A stretch of DNA of 61,322 nucleotides from IMG/VR virus record IMGVR_UViG_3300029319_006288, positions 1-61,322 of that record, one strand, 5' to 3'. Positions 1 to 11,100 of the stretch are shown one piece after another. The notes under the pieces are model-generated. The model ran no database searches. It saw nothing but the letters and a program-made list of their open reading frames with translations, and was not told the DNA's origin. The translations under genes were made by a program, and so were the position numbers. The number at the start of each line of letters is the position of its first letter. Position 1 is the first letter of the stretch. The stretch is from a virus.

Positions 1-1
1 C

Positions 2-3000
2 AAGGGTCTTGGTAGAAATCAGGGCGGTGTTATTCAGGCGTTCGCTAGGGGTGGTTTCGTTCCGGGGCAGGGCAACAGAGATACTGTACCCGCTATGCTT
101 ACTCCGGGCGAGTTTGTTATCAAGAAAAGTAGTGCCAAGAAGTTAGGTGCTGGCACACTACAGGCGATGAATCAGAATAGGTTTGCCCTTGGTGGAATCG
201 CAAAAGAAAAAGATGTCGCAATTGTAACACCAGACGTTATCACATCCGACTATTCTACAATAGGCGGTTCAGTAACTCTAAAAGTAAAGGATGCGTTAAA
301 AAAGAAGACTGGGTTCGGGACATTAAATTCTAAAACACTAGAAGATATCTACGCTAGTAGTTTAGGAAAAAATAAATCAGAAGGCAAAAAGAAGCTCTTA
401 GAGATTGCAAGTAGCCCTACGGTTGCAGGTTTTGGGCAAAAGACCTATAATACACTTACCGAGGGTGTTACAAAAGATGATAAAGACGCTTTTGATAAAG
501 CTGCCGATGAAGGAGTCTTATCTGGAATCAAGAGTGCTGCCGTTAGTTTTTCTAGAAGTCTTGGGGCAGAGATAAATGATAGTGATATTGTTGCTGATGA
601 GAAATTTTCCATTCCCGGAGGTCTCAAGGGTGAAATTTTTGAAGGTGTAATGGATGCTTTTAATGGACAGCCGCTCGGTAAAGAAACCTCAGAGGATAAA
701 AGACCATTCGACTTTACAAGAGGTCTTAAGCCAGTAGGAACTTTATTTGATACTGTTAACAAGCAGAAAATTAATTTTGTTGACGCTAAGGTTAGCAGAC
801 AGTCTGCAACAAAAACGGGGGAATTTGAAAAAAAGACCTTAAATCAATTAGCTGATGATTTACTAAATGATAAAGGTTTTCAGTCGGCAATACAAGCAGA
901 ACAACGCAAGGTAGAACAACAGAAACAACAAGCTGCTGCTGCAAAGGGAAGAGGTGTTCAGACTGCAAATAAGGGCGGTAGCATTGGCGGCTCTGGTGAT
1001 ACCGTTCCAGCCCTTCTGACTCCGGGTGAATTTGTCGTAAATAAGAAAGCTGCACAAAGTATCGGTTACGGCAATCTTAACAGCATGAACAGAACGGGCG
1101 TTGCTCGCTTCAACAAGGGCGGTGCTGTTCAAACGTTTGCTAACGGCGGCACTGCTGGTGGAGGTGGCGGTGTTAACCTTGAGTCAATTTTCTTCCTTAC
1201 GGCTGTTGCTGGAACCGCAAGTGCTGCCATTGAAAAACTTGGCGACAAAAGTATCGAAGCTAGTGATCAAACCGCAGCATGGACTATTGGATTAGGAAAT
1301 GCAGTCAAGGGTTTGATCCAACTTCTCACAATTGGTGCCCTCACACTCCAAGCTAGAAAATCTATAAAAGAGTGGGCAACTGCTACTGATGAATCGACAG
1401 CTAAATCAGAGGACGCTACAAATGCCACCAAAGATCTATCTCAATCAGCAAAAGACGCTGCCGATGCTCAGAAAAACGTTACGGAAACTGAAATTGCGGC
1501 TCAGGTTGTAAATGTTGATGGCAAGGTTTCTGATGCTGCTGGTGGTCCTACTTCCGAATCTTTAAGTGGTGTTCAAGCACAAAAGTTCGATCCGAACGCT
1601 GAAGGAGCAGACTTACAAGATTTTATTAAAAAGAATCAAGCAGGACAACTATTAACCCAAGCTGAAATAGATATCGCTGGCGATGAAGAGACAGCGGCTA
1701 AACGGAGGGCTGGTGCAGCAAAGGGTCGTCTGACACAAGGCGAAGGTAAGCTCTCAGTTATAGGTCAGGATATATCTACAAAGAAAGGTCAAGTAACTAA
1801 AGCCGTTAACGCTGCTGCTAAAGGTGACGCTGCTGCACAGGGTAAATTACCAGCACTACAGGAACAGCTAAAAAGATTAGAAGCAGAATATGCAGCACAA
1901 GAGGCGGTTGTCGCAAAGGCTCGTGATACTATTGCATCAGAAAACGCTGCTGTTGATGAAGCCGCATCCAAGAAGCAGGAGCTTACACGTATACAACAAG
2001 ACCTTGTTAATGCAGAGAACAATGCTGTTAAGGCGTCTCAGGCAAAAATTGCGGCAGATAAAGATGCGGCTCAAGCTGCTATAGATGCCAGAGGATCATT
2101 TGAGAATTTAGGAAGATCTGTAGGGGGTGCTGTTGCAAGTGGAGCATCTAAAGCAGCAACAAAAGCTGGAGAACTAGGAAAAGCATTACAGGATAAAGTA
2201 TCTGAGAAATTTGATAAATCAAAAAAAGCAGTAACAGGTTACGTCAAAGCTGCCGACAAAGCATTAAGGCTAGATAAAGCTAGGGGTGCTGTTACGAGAA
2301 CAGCGAAGGCTGCAATAGATGGATTTAATAAAAGCAATGCGAGACTTGCGAGAGCTACTAAAGCTACTGGGCGATTTATTGGAGGTATGGGCAAAGACGT
2401 AGTAAAAGCAGGAAAAGCTATAGGAGGACTAGCTCAAAGAATCAAAAAACTTGGTAGCAGAGCCGGTGGTGCCCTAAGAGGTGGTCTTGCTAAGGGGGGT
2501 GGATTAAGAAGGGGTATAGGTGCTGTTGGTGGAGCCGCAACTGCCGCTGTCGGTGCTGTCGCTGCCATTGCTGCTGTTGGTAGTCAAATTGCTGATGGGT
2601 TCCAGCAGTGGTTTAAGCGTGCAGAAGAGCAAGCCAAAGCCAGTGATAATATTGCCGGTGCAATCGAAGCTGCTGGTAAAGCCTCTGTAGCTGCTTCAAT
2701 TGGCGAAATATTCACTATCCAAGGGTTTCTTGAGGCTGTTACTGACCCGAAAGGTTTTGTAGAAAGAAGACAACAAAGAAAAGAACAAGCAGAATTTAAC
2801 TCAGCCCAATCATTTATTGCGACTAGACAGGAAGCATCTGCACAAAGAATTAAAGATGGGGGAGATATTGGAGAATCCCTAGCCGGTGTTAATGAGGCGT
2901 TTGCCAAATCCAGAGCAGAAGCTCAAGACTTGACCGGGGCTGCAAGAGAAAAAGCACTGCGATCACTAGATGCAAGAACTAGACTGGAGATTGGCAGGCT

Positions 3001-5095
3001 TGATAAACTTGGTCTAAGTGTTGGTGAATTAAGACAGCAAGCCGTAAACCTTGCTGGTGCAGATCAAGAGCTTCTTGACTCACTCAACAAACAGATTGAT
3101 ACAATTGAAGCGAATAGAGTAGCCCAAGAACAGCTAAATAAAGCTAATCTTGACGCCACTAAGATTGTTTCAGCTTTTGGTGCTGCTGCCAATGCTTCCG
3201 CTCGATTGGTTGCTGGATTAGAAACCGGTGCAAACAGCTTGGCCCTACTATCTGATGAGTTAGACAATGCTAGTGGAAAACTGGGCGTTGATGCTAGCGG
3301 TGCGATTACTGAAGCAGAATCTCAATTATTATCCAACTTACCTGCTAATTCCCCCTTGGCCGCTTCTATTCGTGGTCAGGCCGATGTTGCAAGGGGAACC
3401 AATGCGTTTGGATTAAATATTGCTTCAAATCTTGGCAACTTAGAACTTGCAAGAGGTGAAGAAGGAAAAGGGCAACTTGAAAAGGCATTATTTGATGCTA
3501 TTCCAACTGATGCAGACCCAGCGACTAGAGCCAAACTTGAGGCAGTTATTAGAAAGAATGTTGCCGGTATCGAGGGCGATGTTGCTAATGCCGACTTGGA
3601 TGCACTTACTCAGCAAATCTTAGCAGACGGTCAAGAATTATCTAAAGGTTTCCGAGAAGCAGTAAAACTTCAGTCGCAGCATAATGCTACCATGACAAAG
3701 TTGTATGCGGATCGTGAACAGTTAGAACAAAAAGCTGCTGCTGCTGCAAATCAAGCTATTGAGACACAACTAGAAGCAGCTAAAGTGTTTGAGTCATTTG
3801 GTGGCTCCAGACTTACTGGCGAACAACAACTTGGAGCTAGAATTGCTCAGTTTAATAATATTGGTGGACTAGGTGGTTTAGGGGCACAGCTTACAACGGG
3901 ATCTGCTGCTGACATCAACGCCGTTGCTGCTCAAATTGGTCAGACGTTCGCAGAGCAAACAGATCAAGTTATTGGTAGTACATTAGCTGCCGGTGCAGGA
4001 TTACAAAGAGGTGGTCCATTCCAAGGTGCTGGTGGATTTGCCGCAGACAAGAGACCAGAAGCTCAGGCTGCAAACAAGGCATTAATTCAGTTTACAAAAC
4101 AGCGTATCTCCTTACTCAAAGAAGAGCTTAATATTGTTAAGCAGAAAAATGCCGCAGAGAAAAGTGCTCTTGATAAATTAATTAGTGGAGATGTAGAAGG
4201 GTTCTTGGATCAGCAGGCCGCTGCTGGTGCTGGTGCTGCACTCGCATCTGGCAGTGCTGGGCTTGCTGGATTGTTTAGTGCCAGTGCTCTCGGTGCTGGA
4301 TTCAAAACGCTTGAGGGTCAAGGGTTATCTGCCCAAGAACTACGTGGTGCAGAAGACCTGACTTTACAAAGGTTCGGAATTCAGGGAACCGGTGTATTAT
4401 CTAATACAACAGCAGAGCAACAAGCATTAAATGCAGAAGGAAGAGAATTAGCTGGAGCATTGGGTGGACTAGCATCACAAGAAGCCGCCTTTGCCAAGGC
4501 TGAAATAGCAATTCAAGACGCTACAATTAATGCTGCTCAGTTGTCGTTTGATAGGAAGCTGGCAGATGTTCAACGTGCTCAAGGAATACAAGGTTTGGCG
4601 AGGGGTGGAATTGTTTATGCAAGCAGAGGAATGTTCGTACCTCGTGGAACAGATACGGTTCCAGCCATGTTAACTCCGGGAGAGTTTGTTGTTAATCGTG
4701 CGGCAGTTAATCGTGGTAATAACTTACAAATTTTAAGGGCGATGAATACCGGTGGTGGGGCAAGTGCTCCGGGTGCTTTGAGTGGCGGCGGTAGTGTTAG
4801 ATACTATAACGATGGCGGCTTTGTAGATGGTATCACTAGCGTATTCGCCAATGCACTTCCGGGCCTAACAAACATTTTCTCAGGATTTGCAGAAACGGTA
4901 GAGAAATTGGTAAACACTAAATTTAATGTGGCTTTAGACCCAACAAATATCAATGTTAACTTCAATGGTGCATCATTCCTTGAAACCTTGAAAGATGATA
5001 TCAAGGATGGACTGTTGACCGAAGTAGGAAATGAGATTCAAAAATACAAAGCAAATAATTCTGGTGATCTCATCAAGAAGGACTCTGTACTTTAG
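2..5095 (+). CDS. Tail tape-measure protein, 5'-truncated by the window edge
   Basis: The reading frame is open from base 2, so the ATG at 95 is internal and the true start lies outside the window; 1697 residues are visible. Tape-measure proteins set tail length and are carried inside the tail tube. Support comes from the great length, the Ala/Gln/Lys-rich helical composition with long coiled-coil-like stretches, and short hydrophobic patches (for example nt 2515-2600, Gly/Ala/Val-rich). There are also three copies of a Gly-rich element ending in DTVPA(M/L)LTPGEFV, a motif often seen in such proteins. With the usual rule of about 0.15 nm per residue, the visible part alone would imply a tail of roughly 250 nm. 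The AGGA overlapping its stop serves as RBS for the next gene. Confidence 0.85.
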   Translation, partial: KGLGRNQGGVIQAFARGGFVPGQGNRDTVPAMLTPGEFVIKKSSAKKLGAGTLQAMNQNRFALGGIAKEKDVAIVTPDVITSDYSTIGGSVTLKVKDALKKKTGFGTLNSKTLEDIYASSLGKNKSEGKKKLLEIASSPTVAGFGQKTYNTLTEGVTKDDKDAFDKAADEGVLSGIKSAAVSFSRSLGAEINDSDIVADEKFSIPGGLKGEIFEGVMDAFNGQPLGKETSEDKRPFDFTRGLKPVGTLFDTVNKQKINFVDAKVSRQSATKTGEFEKKTLNQLADDLLNDKGFQSAIQAEQRKVEQQKQQAAAAKGRGVQTANKGGSIGGSGDTVPALLTPGEFVVNKKAAQSIGYGNLNSMNRTGVARFNKGGAVQTFANGGTAGGGGGVNLESIFFLTAVAGTASAAIEKLGDKSIEASDQTAAWTIGLGNAVKGLIQLLTIGALTLQARKSIKEWATATDESTAKSEDATNATKDLSQSAKDAADAQKNVTETEIAAQVVNVDGKVSDAAGGPTSESLSGVQAQKFDPNAEGADLQDFIKKNQAGQLLTQAEIDIAGDEETAAKRRAGAAKGRLTQGEGKLSVIGQDISTKKGQVTKAVNAAAKGDAAAQGKLPALQEQLKRLEAEYAAQEAVVAKARDTIASENAAVDEAASKKQELTRIQQDLVNAENNAVKASQAKIAADKDAAQAAIDARGSFENLGRSVGGAVASGASKAATKAGELGKALQDKVSEKFDKSKKAVTGYVKAADKALRLDKARGAVTRTAKAAIDGFNKSNARLARATKATGRFIGGMGKDVVKAGKAIGGLAQRIKKLGSRAGGALRGGLAKGGGLRRGIGAVGGAATAAVGAVAAIAAVGSQIADGFQQWFKRAEEQAKASDNIAGAIEAAGKASVAASIGEIFTIQGFLEAVTDPKGFVERRQQRKEQAEFNSAQSFIATRQEASAQRIKDGGDIGESLAGVNEAFAKSRAEAQDLTGAAREKALRSLDARTRLEIGRLDKLGLSVGELRQQAVNLAGADQELLDSLNKQIDTIEANRVAQEQLNKANLDATKIVSAFGAAANASARLVAGLETGANSLALLSDELDNASGKLGVDASGAITEAESQLLSNLPANSPLAASIRGQADVARGTNAFGLNIASNLGNLELARGEEGKGQLEKALFDAIPTDADPATRAKLEAVIRKNVAGIEGDVANADLDALTQQILADGQELSKGFREAVKLQSQHNATMTKLYADREQLEQKAAAAANQAIETQLEAAKVFESFGGSRLTGEQQLGARIAQFNNIGGLGGLGAQLTTGSAADINAVAAQIGQTFAEQTDQVIGSTLAAGAGLQRGGPFQGAGGFAADKRPEAQAANKALIQFTKQRISLLKEELNIVKQKNAAEKSALDKLISGDVEGFLDQQAAAGAGAALASGSAGLAGLFSASALGAGFKTLEGQGLSAQELRGAEDLTLQRFGIQGTGVLSNTTAEQQALNAEGRELAGALGGLASQEAAFAKAEIAIQDATINAAQLSFDRKLADVQRAQGIQGLARGGIVYASRGMFVPRGTDTVPAMLTPGEFVVNRAAVNRGNNLQILRAMNTGGGASAPGALSGGGSVRYYNDGGFVDGITSVFANALPGLTNIFSGFAETVEKLVNTKFNVALDPTNINVNFNGASFLETLKDDIKDGLLTEVGNEIQKYKANNSGDLIKKDSVL
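47..118 (+). repeat. GG-DTVPAMLTPGEFV element, copy 1 of tape-measure protein
   Basis: It encodes RGGFVPGQGNRDTVPAMLTP followed by GEFV, then KK. It is in frame with the tape-measure gene and resembles the elements at 968-1039 and 4598-4693. The repeats are at protein level; the DNA copies have diverged. Confidence 0.75.
968..1039 (+). repeat. GG-DTVPALLTPGEFV element, copy 2 of tape-measure protein
   Basis: It encodes NKGGSIGGSGDTVPALLTPG followed by EFVV, then NKKAAQ and a Leu-Asn-Ser-Met-Asn segment. Copy 1 has a similar downstream segment (LQAMNQN), so the repeat unit extends about 25 residues past the core. Confidence 0.75.
4598..4693 (+). repeat. GG-DTVPAMLTPGEFV element, copy 3 of tape-measure protein
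   Basis: This C-terminal copy starts ARGGIVYASRGMFVPRGTDT and continues VPAMLTPGEFVV. It is followed by NRAAVNRG and LRAMNTGG, matching the downstream parts of copies 1 and 2. Confidence 0.75.
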
Positions 5096-5104
5096 GATAA
5101 ATAA

Positions 5105-8100
5105 ATGTCGGAACCATTCTTAAAAAGTCTTGAATGTTCGTGCATCAAGGGCACATCTGTTACCTGCCCCGGTGGTGGAGAAGTCGATGCATTTCTTGGT
5201 TTAAATGAGGGGGTACTTTCTGCCACTCTTGAGAACGATTCTAAAATTACTTCTCCGGGTGAAACTCTTACCGCAAATTTTAGTACAGTATTGGATGGAT
5301 CTGGTCCGTACTTTACTATCAGTGGATGTTCTGATCCAGAAAACTGTGAATTTGTAGAGGCTGGATGGGAAGTAACAATCTCTGGTCTAGCGGGTGCTGT
5401 GCCATTTACAGAGACAGCAAATGTCATAAATACATATGCTGATGGTTCTGCATTAATCTTTTATGGTGGCGGTGTTGATCTTACCAATGCCCAAATTGAC
5501 AGCGTAGTTGCTAGTGGTATAGGTCATCCCACTCCTCCAAATGCAACTATAGCGAAATCGTTTGGTATTGAAGATATTATACTAGAGGGCGAGGGCGAGC
5601 TATCTAGATTATTATCAGCCGAGATACCATTTCCTTTAGTGTCTATCGAGGGCGATGGAGAGATTGACGAAGACCTCATTGCCGACTATTCTATTTATCA
5701 GCAGGTTGTTGGTGAGGGCGATTTTGATAACACAGTAGACAAGATGGCTGGAGACTTTGGCGACTTCTACTGTCAGGGTAAGCTGTATCCTTCTGGCGAC
5801 CTTCCTGTTGTAGACGGGTTCGGGTCGTTTATTGCCCCATACAATCAATCCGGTAATCTTTGGTCCTACATTGATGAAGGTGTTTATGAAGGTATAGCAA
5901 AAGATGGTGGCAATTCTAACAATCTATCAGATGATCTCAATTCATATATTGAGCCGAATACAATACATACAGAAGGGCTTTTTCAATATAACTGCAACTT
6001 AACAAGTTTGAATGTTAGGCCAGATCATTCTGCGTTTAGAATTCGTGTATCCGCACCATTATCAAACCTAGAGTCTAAGACTGCTCCTCTTTATACGCTA
6101 TACAATATTCGACTTTCTGATCCCTCTGGGAACTTAATTGTAAAATATAATGATATACAGATAAAGGGCGATGCTAACGACGAGTATGAAAACTTTTCAA
6201 CATACTCTTCTTTACCAGAATTAAATGTCATATCAGATAAGTATGACTGGGAGAGACGTGGGTTCCCTCACATGCACGAAGACGTTGGATACCAACTGTC
6301 TTTTAGTGTTCGTGCTGTTTCTCTGGATGATCCATTTACAGAGGGTTTCGACGAGGGTTTTGAAGAAAACTATATTATTCCTGAAACGTTCTATGCTAGT
6401 GGAAATAATTATCTTGCCCTAGATGGTCAACCTTTATCGACTCAAGAAGTCCGCTTTATCAATCCAACAAGAGGTTTTAGAATCTCTGCTGTTGAGATCT
6501 GTAATAGTGGCGGATTCGGACCAAGGCCAGAAGAATATCTGCCATTCCAAATGGCGGTTAGGGAAAAGGGCAGGCGTCTTGAGAGATGTATTCAGCCTAA
6601 CTTTATGCCCCTCAATACATACGACACTACAATATACCCAGCGGTAAACAATAACATATGGGAAAACGATACCCTCAATGCAACAAATGAGGATGTATGC
6701 GGGGCACAAGAACTTATTAATATTCTTAAAGTTCAAAATGATGACCGCTACATCAAGTTGCAAACCGCACAGGGTGGAGATGTTGCCGACTCTGGTAAAC
6801 TCATACTGAAGTTTAAACATGGAAGATCAAAAGTAGATGAAATTACTCCGGGTGATTTTAACTTTGCATTTGATCAGGGCACAAAAAATATATGGTTCTC
6901 ACCTAGCGGTGCGTTTAACGTAGAAAAACGTACAGAAGAGATACAAGAAGATTCGCCTTACTTTAATGTAGAATCTTTAACACTCAAGGTTCTGGCTAAA
7001 AAACAAGTAGGCACCAGAGACTATGTACTTGATGTTGTTGGTTACAGCGACGATAAGTTGTTGAATGTAACAAGTCCGTCTGGAGGATTTATTCAAGATC
7101 CATCTGGTGTTTTCTTGAATGACCAATTTGTACCCCATACTGGACAGCATCCAGTTCTCTCAGGGTTCTACGGTGACAACTCAGACTGGACAATGGGTGG
7201 TGCAGGTCTGTCTGAGAGAGATGACTACTTTGAGGCCAGCGGTAATGACCATTATAAATTGGCCCAATACCCAGTGGTTAATACTACCGACTTCCAACTT
7301 TACGAAGTGCCCTTGGTCATACTTGATGATAATGTAAGATATGGAATATCTAGAGATTATAGTTTAAGCTCACTACTAGAACATTTATACTTAGACATTT
7401 ATCCACTTCCTAGTGGTGCTTCTATTGCATATATAGAACTTTGTGCCAGATATGCACCAGCAGACGGTCTCAACATCTATACCCAAGGTGGTGAGAAGAT
7501 AGGTAAAGCTCAAGCTGGTAGATCAGAAGGTGCGTTGTTCCCATCGGGCATGGAATCTTATGATGATATACTTAACGCTGGTTCTGGATATCAACCAATT
7601 TCTGCCATTACAGGTCTTCCCCATGCTTATAGTTCGCCTGATACAATTAAAACAAACTACTCTAGAAGATGGCGAGGTTCAGAAGGTACAGTTCGTGGAC
7701 CATACGATCTAGATTCCTTCGGTTTTGGTTTTGAGAACCCAACCATAGACTACCCATTCTTGTCAGGTTACTACAAGTTTGATTCGTTTGGGCCAGAAAA
7801 TAGATATGTATTGTCTGTTGATATGGGTCCATCCTCTCCTAGCGGCTTGGGTACTCTCAGTGGTCTGTGCTTGACCGATCCAGAGATTCACCATAATATT
7901 GGTTGGAGATTCGCAAGCGGCACACTGTTTAACGATCAACTTCCGGGCTACAGCGGTAACTACACTACTACTGACTGGACATCTCTATCCAATGGTTCTA
8001 CAACCTTTGTTGGCAACCCATTGTATGGAAAGATTGCCGACGCATTTGATAGAGTCATTAGAATCAGCGGTGAGGCTGGTGGTCAGAATATTGACTTTGG

Positions 8101-11100
8101 CCCTGTTGATGTATCTGGCGGTTTTGCTATCTTCACTAGATTCACACCAGACGCAAACGTTTCTGGAGTAGACTACGACCTGTTTGACAGTGGCGTTATT
8201 GTGTCTAAGTGGAGCACTGCTGAAGACATGGATTTTGCCCTCGGTTATGACGATGGATTCCTTTGTGGTTATGCCCAAGATGTCAACGGTAATATTATAA
8301 CAGTCAAAGATACTATCAAGTATAGCGGTTATCAATTCCCATTAAATACTATTCTTACATATAATGATAGTGGCAACCATAGACTTAGACTTTACACTGA
8401 TAATGAATTTGGTGGATCTGACTTTGATGTGCTGAGAGCTACATCCTCTCCTTTCCATAAAAACGCAAACGATGCAAATGTTATCTTAGGATATTCTGCT
8501 GGCTCTGGCGTGGGTATGAACATGCTGGTCAGTGAGTTTGGTGTTTCTACCTATAGCTCTGGTGTTGACACACTGTACGGATTTGGTACGAACATTGTAG
8601 CGTCTGGTGCAGATAAAACTTACAAGGGCGTTAACGCAGATGTATTCCTAGAAAATAGTCGTGCTAAGTTCTTTGATCCCGATGAGTCTCATACTAATGA
8701 TAGATATAAACTGTGGGACAGGGTAAACGAAGATACTTATAATGATTGGGCCATTGGTGACTTTAAGTTTTGTCAGTTTGGTATTGGGTTTGATCAGTGG
8801 CAAAAGCGTCCAAACGCAGAACATATTATCTTCGAATTAAATCATCATGGTTCTGGTTATTCACAAAACAACGATTTACCATTATTATCTAACGTAGACA
8901 GCGGTGTTGCATATCACACACAGATGGAAAGCGATTTCCTACGATTCCACTTGTCAGACGTTCAAGATTCATTCTATGCTGTAAACAGAAGAATAACTAA
9001 AAACCTACCAGTCGGATATAAATTCTCTGAACGTGCCCTTGTTGTCGAGACTGTTCTTGAGCATAAGACCGGTGCAGGCATAGAGTGGGCAGCATGTACT
9101 GATATCATGCCTTCTGGACCTCAGATGATCGTCAGTCTTTACACAAAGAAGCAGGAGCCATATTGGACTCCAGACGAACCAAACTGGGGTCTTGTAAACC
9201 GCAAAACTCACTACATCAAACCGTCTAGTTGTTTAATTAAACTTGACTCTGTTTTTGATTACGATTCCATCTGTGAAGAAACTGATGCTTGGACCATCTT
9301 CCCCGAAGAGCCAAGATTAAAAGACTTCTCAGAAAGATATTTCAAAGACGATGTAAATCAAATGTTTGTTCAGTATGACTTGGTTTATCCATCTGGACCA
9401 GCGTTTGATTCTAGGATTGAGATGCACTCTTCGCATGTCAGGATGCAGGATGTCAACATTTGTAAGACTGCTAATAGTGGTACATTTAATTTGTATTCTA
9501 GCGGTGCTTATCCTGCGTCCAATACTCTGAATATGAACATCGGCGGGTTCCCAAGAGAAGTCAACGATAGCTTAGATCTTACTATTCAGGTTCCTTTTGA
9601 TTACGATGTTATTGCAGAAGGAATGCCTTCTGGGTTCTCACTAAATGTTAGTGGTGCCTTCCAGAGAGAATCCTCGCTCAATCTCTTTATACCACCGCAA
9701 TCTGGCGAAATTTCGTTTAATCTTTTTGTTAGCGGTCAGTTCCCAGATGTAGCTTCTGGAAGTATGCCAATCGCCTTGCCGGTTGTTCTTGGTGCATTGG
9801 ATAACTCCTTGGATGGAAATCCAGATACTTCAGATCCAAACTCTCCAAATTACGGTAGCGGGAATATCTTTGGTCTTCCTCTTACTGTCTATAATGTAGA
9901 CTTTGGTGAAAGCCCAGAGGGTCCATTCCTCAATCTGAATATGTCTGCTTCTCTCGGTGATGCAACTAGTATATACCGATCAATTCCAATGTTCTTGTAT
10001 AATAAGTCTATTGGAAATACACAAGAGACTGCTGCAAGTGGATTTATTAACCTAAACATGTTTGGAAGAAACCAGATTCCGGGTTCACGAACAACGTCTA
10101 CCATGCCGTTGTATATTAACGCTCCAAACATAATTGATACAGATATGAATCTGTATCTTCACAACCCACTAGTAGAATCTTTACTGACAAGCACAGTTAA
10201 TCTTGTTACGGCAAGTTACAATGTAGGATCTAAAGGTACTGGATCTGCATTTGGATTATGGCACAATAATAACTATGGGACCGGAATTGAATTAGAAGAT
10301 AACTCTTATGCTTCTCTGTCCGCAGATAATGAGATTAGAGGTGTAGATTTAATAGGTTATGGATCTTGCACAGGAGACAGTCCAAGCAAAGCGATTGATG
10401 CAGAACTAAAAACAGACTGCACTGTTTGGAGAGAAGAGACATGCAATGAGGGTGGAATATTCCGAGCCAAAGCTACCTACACAAATTCTGGTGCAATTAA
10501 CTTTGAGGGTGGCTTAGGATACAGTGGAAACTACTATGGAATAAGGAAGTACACTCAACTTCTTCCTTCTACTCCATACTTTGCGACTATGAGTATTGTT
10601 ACCGGTTCTACCGACGCTATTCCTGTCCCAAGGACATTTGAGGAATGGGAATATGGAATGTGTGGTCCAGCTTGGTATGCAGACGGTAGTGGATGCTGCA
10701 CAGAAGATTGTGATGGAAACATTGTATTCTCTGGTGTCAAACTTATTGGAGATGATGCTGGCGGTGTTCCTCCTTCTGCAAATCTTTACTCTGACTCTGA
10801 CTTGATCGTTGCATCTGGTAGAAGTGCTGGTGACAAATTTGGTCAAACCGTTGCTGTCAGTGAAGATATCATGGCTGTCGCCGCACCTAATATCACAATT
10901 CCTGATTTTGGCCTTTATCCTTCCGGTGGTGATGTTGGAAACATAGATGTTAGTGGTGCTGGTGCCGTGTTCTTATATCGAAGAGGGCAAGACGAAGCTG
11001 GCAAGAAAGCTGACTGGGTTTTAGAAGAGCAGTTGATGCTACCATCTGGTTACAGAAAAGATTACATCCAGAGAACAACAGATAATCTATTATCATTTGG

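Noticed and set aside
5096-5104. T4-type late promoter (ATAAATA) before the giant gene
   Set aside because: Only GATAAATAA is present, overlapping the RBS; the full TATAAATA is missing. The gene is simply cotranscribed with the tape measure.
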